A stretch of DNA of 64,000 bases, taken from positions 62,001 through 126,000 of the forward strand of contig VBEC01000016.1 in NCBI GenBank assembly GCA_005883615.1. Reading direction: 5' to 3'. Position numbers and translations under genes: made by a program. The stretch comes from Chloroflexota bacterium (GTDB taxonomy: Bacteria; Chloroflexota; Limnocylindria; Limnocylindrales; CSP1-4). Positions 17,912 to 26,604 of this stretch are shown here, piece after piece. How positions within the stretch are numbered: the first letter of the stretch is position 1; every line of letters begins with the position of its first letter. The notes below the pieces were generated by a model. That model was given only the letters and a program-made list of their open reading frames with translations. It made no database searches and was not told where the DNA came from.

Positions 17912-18616
17912 GTGCAACGGATGAGGCAGGTGACAGCAGCAATCGATGCGATCAAGCGTGACGACGCCGAGCAGATGCGGGCGTTGCTCCGCGACGATCC
18001 GAGCCTGGCCGTGGCTCGAGCGGCCGACGGCCTCTCGGTACTGACCACGGCCGCGTATCACAGCCGCAAGACGATCGTGGAGCTGCTCCTTGCAACAGGT
18101 CCCCTTCTGGACATTTTCGAGGCAAGCACGGTCGGACGGGCGGATCGCGTTGGCGAGCTCCTCGACGAAGGCGTGTCACCAGCAACGGTCTCTCCGGATG
18201 GCTTCACACCGCTCCACCTCGCTGCGTTCTTCGGGCATCCGGAGACCGTCCGCCTTCTCCTCGATCGGGGCGCCGAGGTCGATCCCGTCAGTGACAACGA
18301 CCTCCGCGTGAGGCCGCTCAACAGCGCAGCCGCGGGCGGGCACGGCAAGGTGGTCGGGCTGCTGCTGCAGCACGGAGCCGCGGTCGATGGGCCCGAAGGA
18401 GCGGGCTTCACGCCCCTCCATGTTGCTGCCGAGAACGGCGACGTCGAATCGGCACGCCTGCTTCTCGCCGCCGGCGCGAATCCCGAACGCCGCACGGACG
18501 ACGGACGAACGGCTGCCGATATGGCATCAGAGCGCGGCCACACTGGAGTTCTCGTCCTGCTGCGCGAGTCACCAGCTGAGGAGGCCGCCGGGCAACACCG
18601 AGAGACCACCTCGTAG
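17912..18616 (+). CDS. Ankyrin-repeat protein
   Basis: About 234 residues from GTG 17912, or 231 from ATG 17921; neither has a convincing ribosome site. Five to six ankyrin repeats fill the protein. The best are DGFTPLHLAAFFGHPETVRLLLDRGAEVD and GAGFTPLHVAAENGDVESARLLLAAGANPE, each with the TPLHxAA turn. There is no signal peptide, so it is probably a cytosolic protein-binding scaffold. It is convergent with the NADH dehydrogenase gene. Partner unknown. Confidence 0.88.
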   Translation: MQRMRQVTAAIDAIKRDDAEQMRALLRDDPSLAVARAADGLSVLTTAAYHSRKTIVELLLATGPLLDIFEASTVGRADRVGELLDEGVSPATVSPDGFTPLHLAAFFGHPETVRLLLDRGAEVDPVSDNDLRVRPLNSAAAGGHGKVVGLLLQHGAAVDGPEGAGFTPLHVAAENGDVESARLLLAAGANPERRTDDGRTAADMASERGHTGVLVLLRESPAEEAAGQHRETTS

Positions 18617-18629
18617 CGGGGCGGGCCTG

Positions 18630-20018
18630 CTACAGCGTCAGCTCGTCGCTCGCCTCTGGACGCGCGCCGATGGAGACCGGCTCGCCGGGGATCTCGCCCG
18701 GTGCCTCGCCCGGCGTGCTGCGCGTCCTTCGCACGCTGATCTCGACGATGTCACGCGCAAGGAGCAGGTCCAGGGTCCAGTCGATCGCGACCCGGATCCG
18801 GCGGTCGAGCGTGGGCAGGCGAAGCAGGTAGTAGCTTCGCCAGAGAAGCCAGCCCAGCAGACCGCTGACCTTGATCCCGAGGATGTCGCCCACCGCCTTG
18901 AACCGGCCGACCGAGACCAGCATGCCCAGCTGCCGATAGTCGAACGGCGTCTGGGCCTGACCTTCGAGGGCGGCGAGGACGTTGCGGGCGGCGTGCGGGC
19001 CCTCGCGCACGGCGTGCTGTGCCGTGGCAGGCATCGGTCGATCCGTGTTTGGATCGATGATCGAGGCGCAATCGCCGATCGCCCAGACGTCGGGAGCCCC
19101 AGGCAGTGAAAAGGTCGCGTCGGGCGCGAGCCAGCCGCGGCCGTCGCGCGCGGCCGGGATGCCCGCGAGCACCGGGTTGGGCGCGTTGCCAACGGTGCTG
19201 ACGACCGTCGCCGAGTTGATGGAGGAATGGTCATCGAGCTCGACGCGGTCAACCTCGACACGGCGGACGCGGCGCCCGAGCCGAAGCTCGATTCCGGCGT
19301 TGCGCAGCTTCCTGGTGGTATAGCGTCCGAGCCGCGGCCCGAGCTCCGAGAGCACCATCGGGCGACTGTGGACGAGGACGACGCGCGGCCGGAGCTCGAC
19401 GTCCCGGAAGCTGCGGGCAGCGAGCTCGAGGAGATCCTTGAGCTCGGCAGCCACCTCCACGCCGGTCGAGCCTCCGCCAACCACCACGAACGTCAGCAGC
19501 CGCTCTCTCCGGGCGGGGTCCGTCTCGATGCGCGCCTCCTCGAGCATGTCGAGCGCCCTGTTCCGCAGGTAGAAGGCATCGCCCAGCGTCCGCACGCCGA
19601 CGCCGTGCTCGGCCATCCCGGGCACCGCGGCCAGGTCCGTGACGCTACCGAGGGCGATGATCAGCGCGTCGTAGCTGATCGTCGCTACGTCGCCGCTCCA
19701 GCGGCGGCGGAGGCCGACCTCTCGGCGCGTCACGTCGACGCTGTCGAGGTATCCGACCTCCACGGTGCCACCCGGCAGCATGCGCCTGAGCGGGACCACG
19801 ACGTGTGTGGTCTCGATCGTCCCGGAGATGATGTCCGCAAGCAACGGCTGGAAGACGAAGTAGTTGTCCCGGTTGAGGAGAACGACCTCGTAGGCCTCAT
19901 CCGCCTTGGCGCCGCGCGCGCCGACGAGACGCCGCCGGCGGCGCAGCTGCTTGACAAGCTCCTGGGCAGCGCTAACCCCGGCGAAGCCGCCACCGAGGAC
20001 CACGATTCGACGCGTCAT
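18630..20018 (-). CDS. ndh: Type II NADH dehydrogenase (NDH-2)
   Basis: 462 residues. It oxidises NADH and passes electrons to quinone at the membrane without pumping protons. The FAD-binding dinucleotide fold is VVLGGGFAGVSAAQEL at the N-terminus, the NADH-binding fold VVVGGGSTGVEVAAEL at about 183-198, and DVWAIGDCA marks the second FAD contact. YFVFQPLLADIISGTIE is the quinone-side motif. The C-terminal amphipathic region (LGWLLWRSYYLLRLPTLDRR) provides membrane attachment. A basic stretch (LRRRRRLVGARGAKADEA) lengthens the first Rossmann helix-strand link. It is separated from the acyltransferase by 23 bases on the same strand. Confidence 0.93.
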   Translation of the reverse strand: MTRRIVVLGGGFAGVSAAQELVKQLRRRRRLVGARGAKADEAYEVVLLNRDNYFVFQPLLADIISGTIETTHVVVPLRRMLPGGTVEVGYLDSVDVTRREVGLRRRWSGDVATISYDALIIALGSVTDLAAVPGMAEHGVGVRTLGDAFYLRNRALDMLEEARIETDPARRERLLTFVVVGGGSTGVEVAAELKDLLELAARSFRDVELRPRVVLVHSRPMVLSELGPRLGRYTTRKLRNAGIELRLGRRVRRVEVDRVELDDHSSINSATVVSTVGNAPNPVLAGIPAARDGRGWLAPDATFSLPGAPDVWAIGDCASIIDPNTDRPMPATAQHAVREGPHAARNVLAALEGQAQTPFDYRQLGMLVSVGRFKAVGDILGIKVSGLLGWLLWRSYYLLRLPTLDRRIRVAIDWTLDLLLARDIVEISVRRTRSTPGEAPGEIPGEPVSIGARPEASDELTL

Positions 20019-20041
20019 CCTTCCCGACGATGGTACGCGGG

Positions 20042-22021
20042 TCAGTCGATGGCCGCCGCAATGAGTGTCGCGTAGAGCCTGGCGCCAAGCGCTCGCGGGT
20101 GATAGCCGTCCTGCCAGAAGTATTCGGGGTGGCCGCTGCTCGCCGCATGCCAGTCGACCATGCGAGCGTTCGCATACTCCTGAATGCCCGCCGCGATCGC
20201 ACGGTTGTTCGCGGATTCCCAGCTGCGCGGCACGCTGAGGTTGACCCAGATCACGAGCGGCACGGACGCCATCGCCTTCATGGCATCGTCGAAGAGGCCC
20301 GGTGTAAGCCGTCCGTTGCTTCCCAGATCCACGATGACGACGTCTCCCAGGTCGTTCGCCGCCGCGCGATGTCGCAGGACGGCCACGCCCTCACCGACCG
20401 AGCGACCGATCGCTGCGTCGACCGTCACGGGACCAACCTTCTGGGCCACGGCTTCATAGGCGGCAATCACCACCGAATCGCCGATCAGGACGATTCGTCG
20501 CGAGACAGGGCGGGTGTCCACCAGGAAGCGCGGCGAAACGGCGGTCCTGGATGTCGGCCCTCGACCGAGCACTCCGCCTGCAGGCCCCAGGCCGCTGGCG
20601 GCTGCCTGGCCTGGGCCCCTTCGGTCGACGGTTACCAGGCGGTCGATCGAATCCGCCGACAGGAAGGTCGGCCGCGCCGGAGCTGACGCCGTCGCTATTG
20701 GACCGGCCAGGATCATGACCGCTGCCGCAATGCTGCCGGCCCAGGCGAGCTTGGCGGCCAACGGTCGCCCTGTCGCCGGCTGATTGCTCGCGACAGACAC
20801 GCCGCGATACCGGAATCGCGTTTCAACGAAGCGGAATGACAGCTCGGCCAGGGTCGCCGTCAGGACGAGTCGCAGCGCGAATGCCACGACCGGATCGAGC
20901 GGGATGTCCAGCCCCGGGCGGGTGACGCTGAAGACCGGCCAGTGCCAGAGATACACGCTGTACGAGCGTGTGCCCAGCCACCGAAGCGGCCCCAGGTCGA
21001 GGACCCCGACTCCGATGCGCCCGGCCGGATGGACGACCGCTGCGATGGCCACGGCCGTCGCAGCGGCCAGCAGGACGAGGCCCCCGTGAAAGAGGAAGGC
21101 ATCCGACTCGTCCACCGCGAGCAGGAACCAGGCGATGACGGCCAGGCCGGCCAGCGCGACACCGTCGAGCACGACATGCACGAGAGGTTGCCAGCGCGGC
21201 GAGGTTGGCAGCCAGGTCTCCCGTCCGGGTCGCGGCAGCCAGACGAAGGCAAGGGCGGCGCCGAGCAGGAGGCCCGTCAGGCGCGTGTCGGTGCCGTAAT
21301 AGATCCTCGAGACGTCGCCCTCGGGCTGATACAGGACGCCCATCCACACGGCGGAGAGGAGTGCGCCACCGAGCGTGACGACGAAGAACACCCTCCGCCC
21401 GACGAGCCATAGCCCGGCGGCCAGCACGACCGGCCAGAACACGTAGAACTGCTCCTCGACTGCAAGCGACCAGAGGTGCAGCAACGGCGACTGCCGGTCG
21501 AGGTTGGCGAAATACGACTGCTGGCCGAGGACGAGGTACCAGTTCGTGACGTAGCCCATCGCCGCCAGCACGTCGACCCGCAGTTGGGCGAGCTGTCCTG
21601 GCAGCCACGCCAGCGCATACGCGAGCGTCGCCGCGAGCAGCACGAAGAGCGCCGGAAGCAGTCGCCGTGCCCGGCGGATCCAGAAGGCCCGCAGGTCGAT
21701 CCGCCCATGCACACGCCACTCGTTGATGAGCAGGCCCGTAATGAGGTAGCCACTGATTACGAAGAAGACTTCGACGCCGAGGAATCCGCCCGGCAGCCAG
21801 TCGAGTCCCGAGTGGTACAGCAGCACGGCGAGGACGGCGATTGCGCGCAGGCCATCCAGGCCTGCGAGACGACCCAGACGCGAGGGGGATTCGAGCTCGG
21901 GTTCGGGCGCTTCGGCGCCGGGTTCGGGATCGATGCGAAGTCTGCGCTGGCCACGAACCGCGGCGGTCGGGGAAGCCGGGACCGGGACCGTCAGCCAACC
22001 CGAGCGCAGGCCCAGCTCCAT
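20042..22021 (-). CDS. Acyltransferase-3 membrane protein with fused SGNH domain (OafA-like)
   Basis: 659 residues. After a polar N-terminus, the acyltransferase-3 domain begins LAGLDGLRAIAVLAVLLYHSG with the conserved His. About ten membrane helices follow, with RRARRLLPALF, LLHLWSLAVEEQFYVFWPV and YSVYLWHWPVF as family signatures. From about residue 510 an extracytoplasmic SGNH-hydrolase domain follows: IVLIGDSVV (nucleophile block), GRSVGEGV, VIVDLGSNG, and the catalytic DGYHP. Such fusions O-acetylate cell-wall or envelope polysaccharides. The target glycan is not evident here. Confidence 0.92.
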   Translation of the reverse strand: MELGLRSGWLTVPVPASPTAAVRGQRRLRIDPEPGAEAPEPELESPSRLGRLAGLDGLRAIAVLAVLLYHSGLDWLPGGFLGVEVFFVISGYLITGLLINEWRVHGRIDLRAFWIRRARRLLPALFVLLAATLAYALAWLPGQLAQLRVDVLAAMGYVTNWYLVLGQQSYFANLDRQSPLLHLWSLAVEEQFYVFWPVVLAAGLWLVGRRVFFVVTLGGALLSAVWMGVLYQPEGDVSRIYYGTDTRLTGLLLGAALAFVWLPRPGRETWLPTSPRWQPLVHVVLDGVALAGLAVIAWFLLAVDESDAFLFHGGLVLLAAATAVAIAAVVHPAGRIGVGVLDLGPLRWLGTRSYSVYLWHWPVFSVTRPGLDIPLDPVVAFALRLVLTATLAELSFRFVETRFRYRGVSVASNQPATGRPLAAKLAWAGSIAAAVMILAGPIATASAPARPTFLSADSIDRLVTVDRRGPGQAAASGLGPAGGVLGRGPTSRTAVSPRFLVDTRPVSRRIVLIGDSVVIAAYEAVAQKVGPVTVDAAIGRSVGEGVAVLRHRAAANDLGDVVIVDLGSNGRLTPGLFDDAMKAMASVPLVIWVNLSVPRSWESANNRAIAAGIQEYANARMVDWHAASSGHPEYFWQDGYHPRALGARLYATLIAAAID

Positions 22022-22360
22022 TCAGTCGATCGACGACTCGTTTCCGACCAGTGTCCGCAACGCCCGACAATTATGCCCCGATGGGACCCGGATTCCTCGC
22101 CGATTCCGTCAACACGACGAGGTCGGCGTCGCCCGGGCGCACCGATTCGCGAGGGTCCTGGCCCGAAAGAACCAGCCAAGAGCCATGGCGGCTCCTCGAC
22201 CGGTGCCCATAGCGTGTCGTCGGCTACATCGCGCCGCCGAGCTTGCTGGCCGGGAGCGCACACTTTCCGGGGGCCGGGAGCAGGGACCGGCGACGGGCAC
22301 ACCGTCGGTCCCCCCTCCCGGGACAAGAACCCTTGTTGCGTTGTGGCACCATTCGCCGCG
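22022..22360. other. Intergenic region between divergent acyltransferase and metallopeptidase genes
   Basis: 339 bases. Frames from both neighbours run into it but give low-complexity translations. CATAAT on the minus strand, about 50 bases before the acyltransferase ATG, could be a -10. I see no RNA gene, strong hairpin or repeat. Confidence 0.4.
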
Positions 22361-23221
22361 ATGTCTGGCCGCGCCCGCCCTCTGTCGACGGCTGCCCCCG
22401 GCACGATCGCGCCGGACCAACCCATTCCCTATTCGCTCCGCCGCTCGAGCCGGTCCCGGGGGATGCGTGTCACGGTCGATCCATGGGCTGGCGTCGTTGT
22501 GTCCGTGCCGCCGGTCAGCCGGCGCGGCTGGGCGCATCCCGAAACGCGGATCGAGGCGTTCCTCCGCGAGCGCGAGCGGTGGCTTCGCCGGCACCTCGAC
22601 CGCTTCGCCCGAGAGCGCGCCGAGCTCACGGCACGGGGTCGGCTGGGCAACGGCGCGCTCGTTCGCTATCGCGGTGTGCTGCACGCGCTCCGAATCGAAC
22701 CGGCGACGGGCGGGGTCAGGCGCTCGACGGTGACCCGCGAAGGAGGAGACCGGATCGACGAGCTGGTTGTCCGCATTGCCGTTGCTGACCGGCGCCCGAT
22801 CCAGACCGTACTGACCGCATGTCTCCGTGAGCGGGCGCGCGCCGCCATCGATCGGTCGATCGCCAGCCACGCGCCCGCGCTCGGCGTGACTCCGGCCGCC
22901 ATCAGTCTTCGTGACCCCCGGACCCGCTGGGGCAGCGCGTCGCGGCACGGCCGGCTCAGCTTCAGCTGGCGCCTCGTCCTGGCTCCTCCGGAGGCGCTCG
23001 AAACCGTCGTGATCCACGAGCTTGCGCACCTGCGCGTGTTCGGGCATGGACCACGGTTCTGGGATCTCGTTGCCGAACGTCGGCCGGACCACCGGGCATG
23101 GCGCCGCTGGCTGCACGTCCACTCGACCGAGCTCCACGGCATCCTGCGACCTGGCGGGAGGCTTCCCGAAGGAATACCACTCTCGCCCGACAACAGCGAT
23201 CACGATCGCGCCATCGCTTGA
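22361..23221 (+). CDS. YgjP/DUF45-type M48-like metallopeptidase
   Basis: 286 residues from ATG 22361; the frame is open upstream but not protein-like there. The family layout is an N-terminal strand region (YSLRRSSRSRGMRVTVDPWAG), then TRWGSASRHGRLSFSWRLVLAPPEALETVVIHELAHL, and the zinc site HELAH with the downstream third ligand in FGHGPRFWDLV. The fold resembles the WLM/SprT metallopeptidases; the physiological substrate is unknown. No Shine-Dalgarno site is visible, so this mRNA may also be leaderless. Confidence 0.9.
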   Translation: MSGRARPLSTAAPGTIAPDQPIPYSLRRSSRSRGMRVTVDPWAGVVVSVPPVSRRGWAHPETRIEAFLRERERWLRRHLDRFARERAELTARGRLGNGALVRYRGVLHALRIEPATGGVRRSTVTREGGDRIDELVVRIAVADRRPIQTVLTACLRERARAAIDRSIASHAPALGVTPAAISLRDPRTRWGSASRHGRLSFSWRLVLAPPEALETVVIHELAHLRVFGHGPRFWDLVAERRPDHRAWRRWLHVHSTELHGILRPGGRLPEGIPLSPDNSDHDRAIA

Positions 23222-23243
23222 TCGAACCTGCCCTTTGGCCGAC

Positions 23244-24038
23244 TCAGCCGGCGATTTCGGCCCGTTCCGTGAATGCGGCAGCGACGACGAGCGAGGCGAC
23301 CAGCCAGGCGGTCACGGCGACGAGGGCGGTGCCCGGATCGAGCCGTTGGACGATCCCGCCGCCGCCTCCGGGATTGGTGTTGACGACGACTGCCATGGCC
23401 GCGTTGAAGGGCAGGTATTTGACGATGTCGGGCAGGAACAGGCTGGCAAACTGTTCCCCGAAATAGAGCCCGATCCCTGCTCCCACCCCGGCCAACTGAC
23501 TGCGCGCGAGGGTGGCCACGGCAAAGCCGAAGGCCGCTTCCTCCACCATCGCAAACCACGATCGGCCGAGCTTATCGGGTAAGGCCCCGAGGCTTGCCGA
23601 GTCGGTCACGCCGTTCGTCGAAACACCCGCGAGCGTGGCCCCGACGAGGCCCATGAGGATCCCGATGCCGAACGCGACGAGCAGCCCGATGCCGATGAGC
23701 AGCGCCACGGAAGCAAACGTGAGGAGGACGTAGCCGCTCCGGCTCTCGCCGCGGGCGACGGCGTTCTTGAGCGTGCCCCAGCTCCATTCGGAACCAGCCA
23801 CGGCCGCTCCATACACCAGCGAGATCAGGCCGCCGAGGCCCAGAATGAACGAAAGGATGAGGACGTAAGCACCCGGGAAGGTAACGAGCAGGAGAGCCTC
23901 GGCGCCGTTTGGCCGGGATCTGGCCGTCGCCCCGACGGCGACCAGGATCAGAGAGAGCAGGCCCGCCAGCAGCCCCAGCGAGACCAGGGTTGCGGGCCGG
24001 CGGACGAGCTTGCGCAGGCCGGCAATGAACAACCTCAC
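23244..24038 (-). CDS. ABC-2 type transporter permease
   Basis: 264 residues with six predicted membrane helices: after a short basic N-terminus, LVSLGLLAGLLSLILVAVGA, then long hydrophobic spans up to LVAVTAWLVASLVVAAAF. The helix-2 stretch YGAAVAGSEWSWGTLKNAVARGESR is typical of ABC-2 permeases of the bacitracin/lantibiotic-immunity type, with the coupling region GTLKNxLxRGxSR. Its ATG overlaps the stop of the ATPase gene by four bases, so the pair forms one exporter. Substrate unknown. Confidence 0.88.
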   Translation of the reverse strand: MRLFIAGLRKLVRRPATLVSLGLLAGLLSLILVAVGATARSRPNGAEALLLVTFPGAYVLILSFILGLGGLISLVYGAAVAGSEWSWGTLKNAVARGESRSGYVLLTFASVALLIGIGLLVAFGIGILMGLVGATLAGVSTNGVTDSASLGALPDKLGRSWFAMVEEAAFGFAVATLARSQLAGVGAGIGLYFGEQFASLFLPDIVKYLPFNAAMAVVVNTNPGGGGGIVQRLDPGTALVAVTAWLVASLVVAAAFTERAEIAG

Positions 24039-25027
24039 GGCGAGCCCTTCGGACTGACGCCGGCCGCACCGAACGTCGGTCGCTCCCCATCGGCAGCGGG
24101 CGCGCCGCCGGTCAGTTCGAGGAAAACGGATTCGAGGTCGCTCTCCGCGGTCAGCTCCGACGCATAGATGCCTGCCTCGGCGAGGCTCCGATTGATCTCG
24201 GAGGCTCGACCCGCATCGGCCTCGACCGAGAGCCAGCCACTCTCCGCCGACTGCACGCTGACCTGCCCTGCGCCGAGCATTCCGGGCAGTATCGCGACGG
24301 CCCGGGCGACTTCCTCCGGCTTGATCCGGATGCGGACGATCGCCCCGCCGCTGAGGATGTCGTCGAGTGATCCCTCCCGGACCAGCCGGCCCGCGGCGAT
24401 GATGCCGACCATGTCCGCCAGCTGCCGAACCTCACCCAGGATGTGGCTCGAGACGAACACCGTCTTGCCCATGCCGGCCAGATTTCGGAGGGTGTCGCGC
24501 ATCGCGACGATGCCCGCAGGGTCGAGTCCGTTCGCCGGCTCGTCGAGAAGAAGCAGGCGAGGGTCACTGAGCAGCGCGGCAGCGATCCCGAGTCGTTGCT
24601 TCATGCCGAGTGAGTAGGTCGACACGCGGTCGCGCGCGCGGTCCATCAGGCCGACCAGGTCCAGCAGCTCGTCCACCTTGTTCGCCGGAGTCGAGGCCCC
24701 GGTCGCAGCGAGGGCTCGAAGGTTCTCGCGACCGGAAAGGTAGGGATAGAACGCGGGTGACTCGATGAGGGCTCCGATGTCGAAGAGCCGCCGGCGGTCC
24801 CGGCGCCCGAATGGCCGGCCGAGCAGCTCGATCGAACCGGTATCGGGATGGATCAGTCCCGTGAGCAGCCGCATGGTCGTCGTCTTGCCGGCACCATTCG
24901 GCCCCAGGAAGCCGTAGACGACGCCCTCAGGAACCGACAGATCGAGGCCGGCCAGCGCGACTCGGGAGCCATAGCGCTTGTGGAGTCCGTGGGTGGCGAG
25001 CGCAAGGCTTGCTGCAGCGGGACCCAT
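24035..25027 (-). CDS. ABC transporter ATPase (BcrA/CcmA-like)
   Basis: 330 residues. The ATP-binding domain comes first: Walker A GPNGAGKTTT (about 43-52), signature YSLGMKQR (Gly-rich LSGGQ variant), Walker B LLLLDEPANGLDP, switch His in VSSHILGE. A C-terminal regulatory segment of about 110 residues follows. The partner is the overlapping ABC-2 permease gene. The 5' region has two copies of an 18-base sequence, and tRNA-Ala(CGC) lies just upstream, so readthrough from the tRNA promoter is possible. Similar pairs export peptides or confer resistance to them. Confidence 0.92.
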   Translation of the reverse strand: MGPAAASLALATHGLHKRYGSRVALAGLDLSVPEGVVYGFLGPNGAGKTTTMRLLTGLIHPDTGSIELLGRPFGRRDRRRLFDIGALIESPAFYPYLSGRENLRALAATGASTPANKVDELLDLVGLMDRARDRVSTYSLGMKQRLGIAAALLSDPRLLLLDEPANGLDPAGIVAMRDTLRNLAGMGKTVFVSSHILGEVRQLADMVGIIAAGRLVREGSLDDILSGGAIVRIRIKPEEVARAVAILPGMLGAGQVSVQSAESGWLSVEADAGRASEINRSLAEAGIYASELTAESDLESVFLELTGGAPAADGERPTFGAAGVSPKGSP

Positions 25028-25045
25028 CTGCCCCCTCTCGCCGAT

Positions 25046-25085
25046 CTGGCCGCCGCGTTCCGCCAGGCTGGCCGCCGCGTTCCGC
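25046..25085. repeat. 18-bp direct repeat, period 22
   Basis: CTGGCCGCCGCGTTCCGC occurs at 25046-25063 and again at 25068-25085, separated by CAGG. The duplication lies between tRNA-Ala and the ABC ATPase start, in the likely 5' untranslated region. It looks like a recent local tandem duplication. Confidence 0.8.
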
Positions 25086-25102
25086 GTGGCTCGGTGTGGA
25101 AA

Positions 25103-25178
25103 TGGTGGAGATGAGGGGACTCGAACCCCTGACCCCCGCGATGCGAACGCGGTGCTCTTCCAGCTGAGCTACATCCCC
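25103..25178 (-). tRNA. tRNA-Ala (anticodon CGC)
   Basis: The minus-strand 76-mer folds as a cloverleaf. Acceptor GGGGATG pairs with CATCTCC, with the alanine-defining G3-U70. The D arm has GCTCAGCTGG, the anticodon stem is CCGCG/CGCGG with loop TTCGCAT (anticodon CGC), and the T arm is GGTTCGAGTCC. CCA is encoded at 25105-25103. It is the second alanine isoacceptor in the window, differing mainly in acceptor and anticodon stems. Confidence 0.97.
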
Positions 25179-25503
25179 ACCGGAGACGGCCAACGGGCCC
25201 GGTTCGGACGGCGCCGAGTGTAGCACGAGGGTCCTCGGCCTCCGCCTCGGGGGGATGCCGGCGGCCGTGTCCCGGCATGTAGCAATGGGGGAGCTGTTAT
25301 CCGGTGATCGCGGCCTGGTGCGCGGTCTTTCGTCCCGATTCGTGCTTGCGCCGGCGCGGTTTGCGGGTTGAGGCCAGAGCCTTTTCTGGTTAGTAGTTCT
25401 CCGGTTGCTGGGCGGCAGGAAAGGCGTGCGGCGCCCTCCGCGGGACTAGCCCGGACGACCATATAGACCTTGACCAATCGAACAAATGTTCTATCATCGA
25501 CAG
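25179..25503. other. Intergenic region between tRNA-Ala(CGC) and imuA
   Basis: 325 bases between divergent units. It holds the SOS promoter of imuA at its right end (annotated separately) and a 7-bp inverted repeat around 25255-25279 (ATGCCGG ... CCGGCAT). No tRNA promoter can be named with confidence. No gene is seen. Confidence 0.5.
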
Positions 25504-25504
25504 A
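25470..25504 (+). promoter_or_regulatory. SOS promoter of imuA: LexA box in the spacer, leaderless start
   Basis: TTGACC (25470-25475), a 16-base spacer and TATCAT (25492-25497) form the promoter. The spacer ends with GAACAAATGTTC (25480-25491), a perfect match to the actinobacterial/Gram-positive LexA consensus GAAC-N4-GTTC, so bound LexA would block polymerase directly. The expected start point falls on ATG 25504. The same box-to-minus-10 geometry occurs before dnaE2 at 30928. Confidence 0.85.
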
Positions 25505-26604
25505 TGGCGGATGCCTCGCCCGACGTCGCAACTGCGCTGGCTTTCCTCCGGGAGCGCTGGGGTGGGGCAGCTCCGGTCATCGGAGCCCTGGCGAGGGCAC
25601 CCGAGCCATCACTCCTGCCCGACGAGCAGAGCACGGAACGCCTGGCCGACGAGGCTCACGTCGTTCGAACCGGCTTTCCGGCACTCGACGCGATCCTCGG
25701 ACCAGGGGGCGTACCACGGCAGGCGAGCCTGGCGGTCCTCGGGGAGCATTCGAGCGGCAAGACCACCCTCGCCCTCCGTCTTGCTGCGGAGGCACAGGCT
25801 GCCGGCGGGATCGTTGCCTATCTCGATCTGGCGCGCAGCCTGGATCCCGTCGAAGCCGTTGCGCGAGGGGTGCAGCTCGAGTGGCTGGTCGTCCTCACGC
25901 CGACCGACCTGGATGAAGGGCTGGCGATGGCCGGCGCGCTCCTTCAAGCCCGGGCGGTGGACCTCCTCCTGATCGATCTGCCGGTAGGGCGCGGAGCCTC
26001 TGGCGGGCCTCGAAAGAGGGACCGACCTGGCATTCCCGAACGGCTCCATCGCCTGACGGCCCTCGCCCGACGGGCTGGCACGCTACTGGTAGTCCTCGAG
26101 CCTCCCGGTTTGCCGTCCGCAACGGCGGAGGCGCTGGCAGAGGCTGCCGGGCTCCGCCTCGAGCTCGCCCGGCGATCGTGGATCCGCCTGGGCCGGGACG
26201 TGATCGGGCAACGGACGGAGGTGGTGGTCGCTCGCAACCGTTTTGGCCCGCCGGGGCGGCGGACTGAGCTGCGAATCCTCTACGCGGAAGGCGGCGATCG
26301 GGACGCCTGTCTCGCTCGCGGCGATCTCCTCCGCGAGATTCCCGCCCCCGGCCGGATCGACGCCCCCGGTAACCACTCCATCGAGAAGTTCAAAGACCAT
26401 GAGACTCCTCCACCTCTTCTGGCCCCATCTGCCCCTCCGTCTCGCCCGGTCGCACTGCGGGTCCTCGCGGTTCCCGAGCGGTCCGGTCATCCTGGGCGGC
26501 CAGCCCTGGACGGCTGGCTCGGTGCTCGACGCCAGCCCGGAGGCCGAGGCGCTCGGCGTCCGGCGCGGGATGGCGCTCGGCAGCGCACATCGGCTGGCGC
26601 CTGA
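25504..26604 (+). CDS. imuA: ImuA-like RecA-fold mutasome protein
   Basis: 366 residues from ATG 25504. The in-frame ATG at 25486 lies inside the LexA box and upstream of the predicted transcript start. The RecA-like fold has TGFPALDAILGPGGVPRQ, Walker A LGEHSSGKTTLAL, and Walker B-like AVDLLLIDLP, followed by WIRLGRDVIGQRTEVVVARN. ImuA interacts with ImuB and DnaE2 in damage-induced translesion synthesis. From about residue 300 the frame overlaps the start of imuB by 206 bases, and the tail becomes Pro/Arg-rich and family-unlike, so the conserved part ends near 26370. Whether the tail is made as read is worth checking. Confidence 0.88.
   Translation: MADASPDVATALAFLRERWGGAAPVIGALARAPEPSLLPDEQSTERLADEAHVVRTGFPALDAILGPGGVPRQASLAVLGEHSSGKTTLALRLAAEAQAAGGIVAYLDLARSLDPVEAVARGVQLEWLVVLTPTDLDEGLAMAGALLQARAVDLLLIDLPVGRGASGGPRKRDRPGIPERLHRLTALARRAGTLLVVLEPPGLPSATAEALAEAAGLRLELARRSWIRLGRDVIGQRTEVVVARNRFGPPGRRTELRILYAEGGDRDACLARGDLLREIPAPGRIDAPGNHSIEKFKDHETPPPLLAPSAPPSRPVALRVLAVPERSGHPGRPALDGWLGARRQPGGRGARRPARDGARQRTSAGA

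Noticed and set aside
25486-25503. Upstream in-frame ATG (25486) as imuA start
   Set aside because: It lies within the LexA box and upstream of the predicted transcript start.
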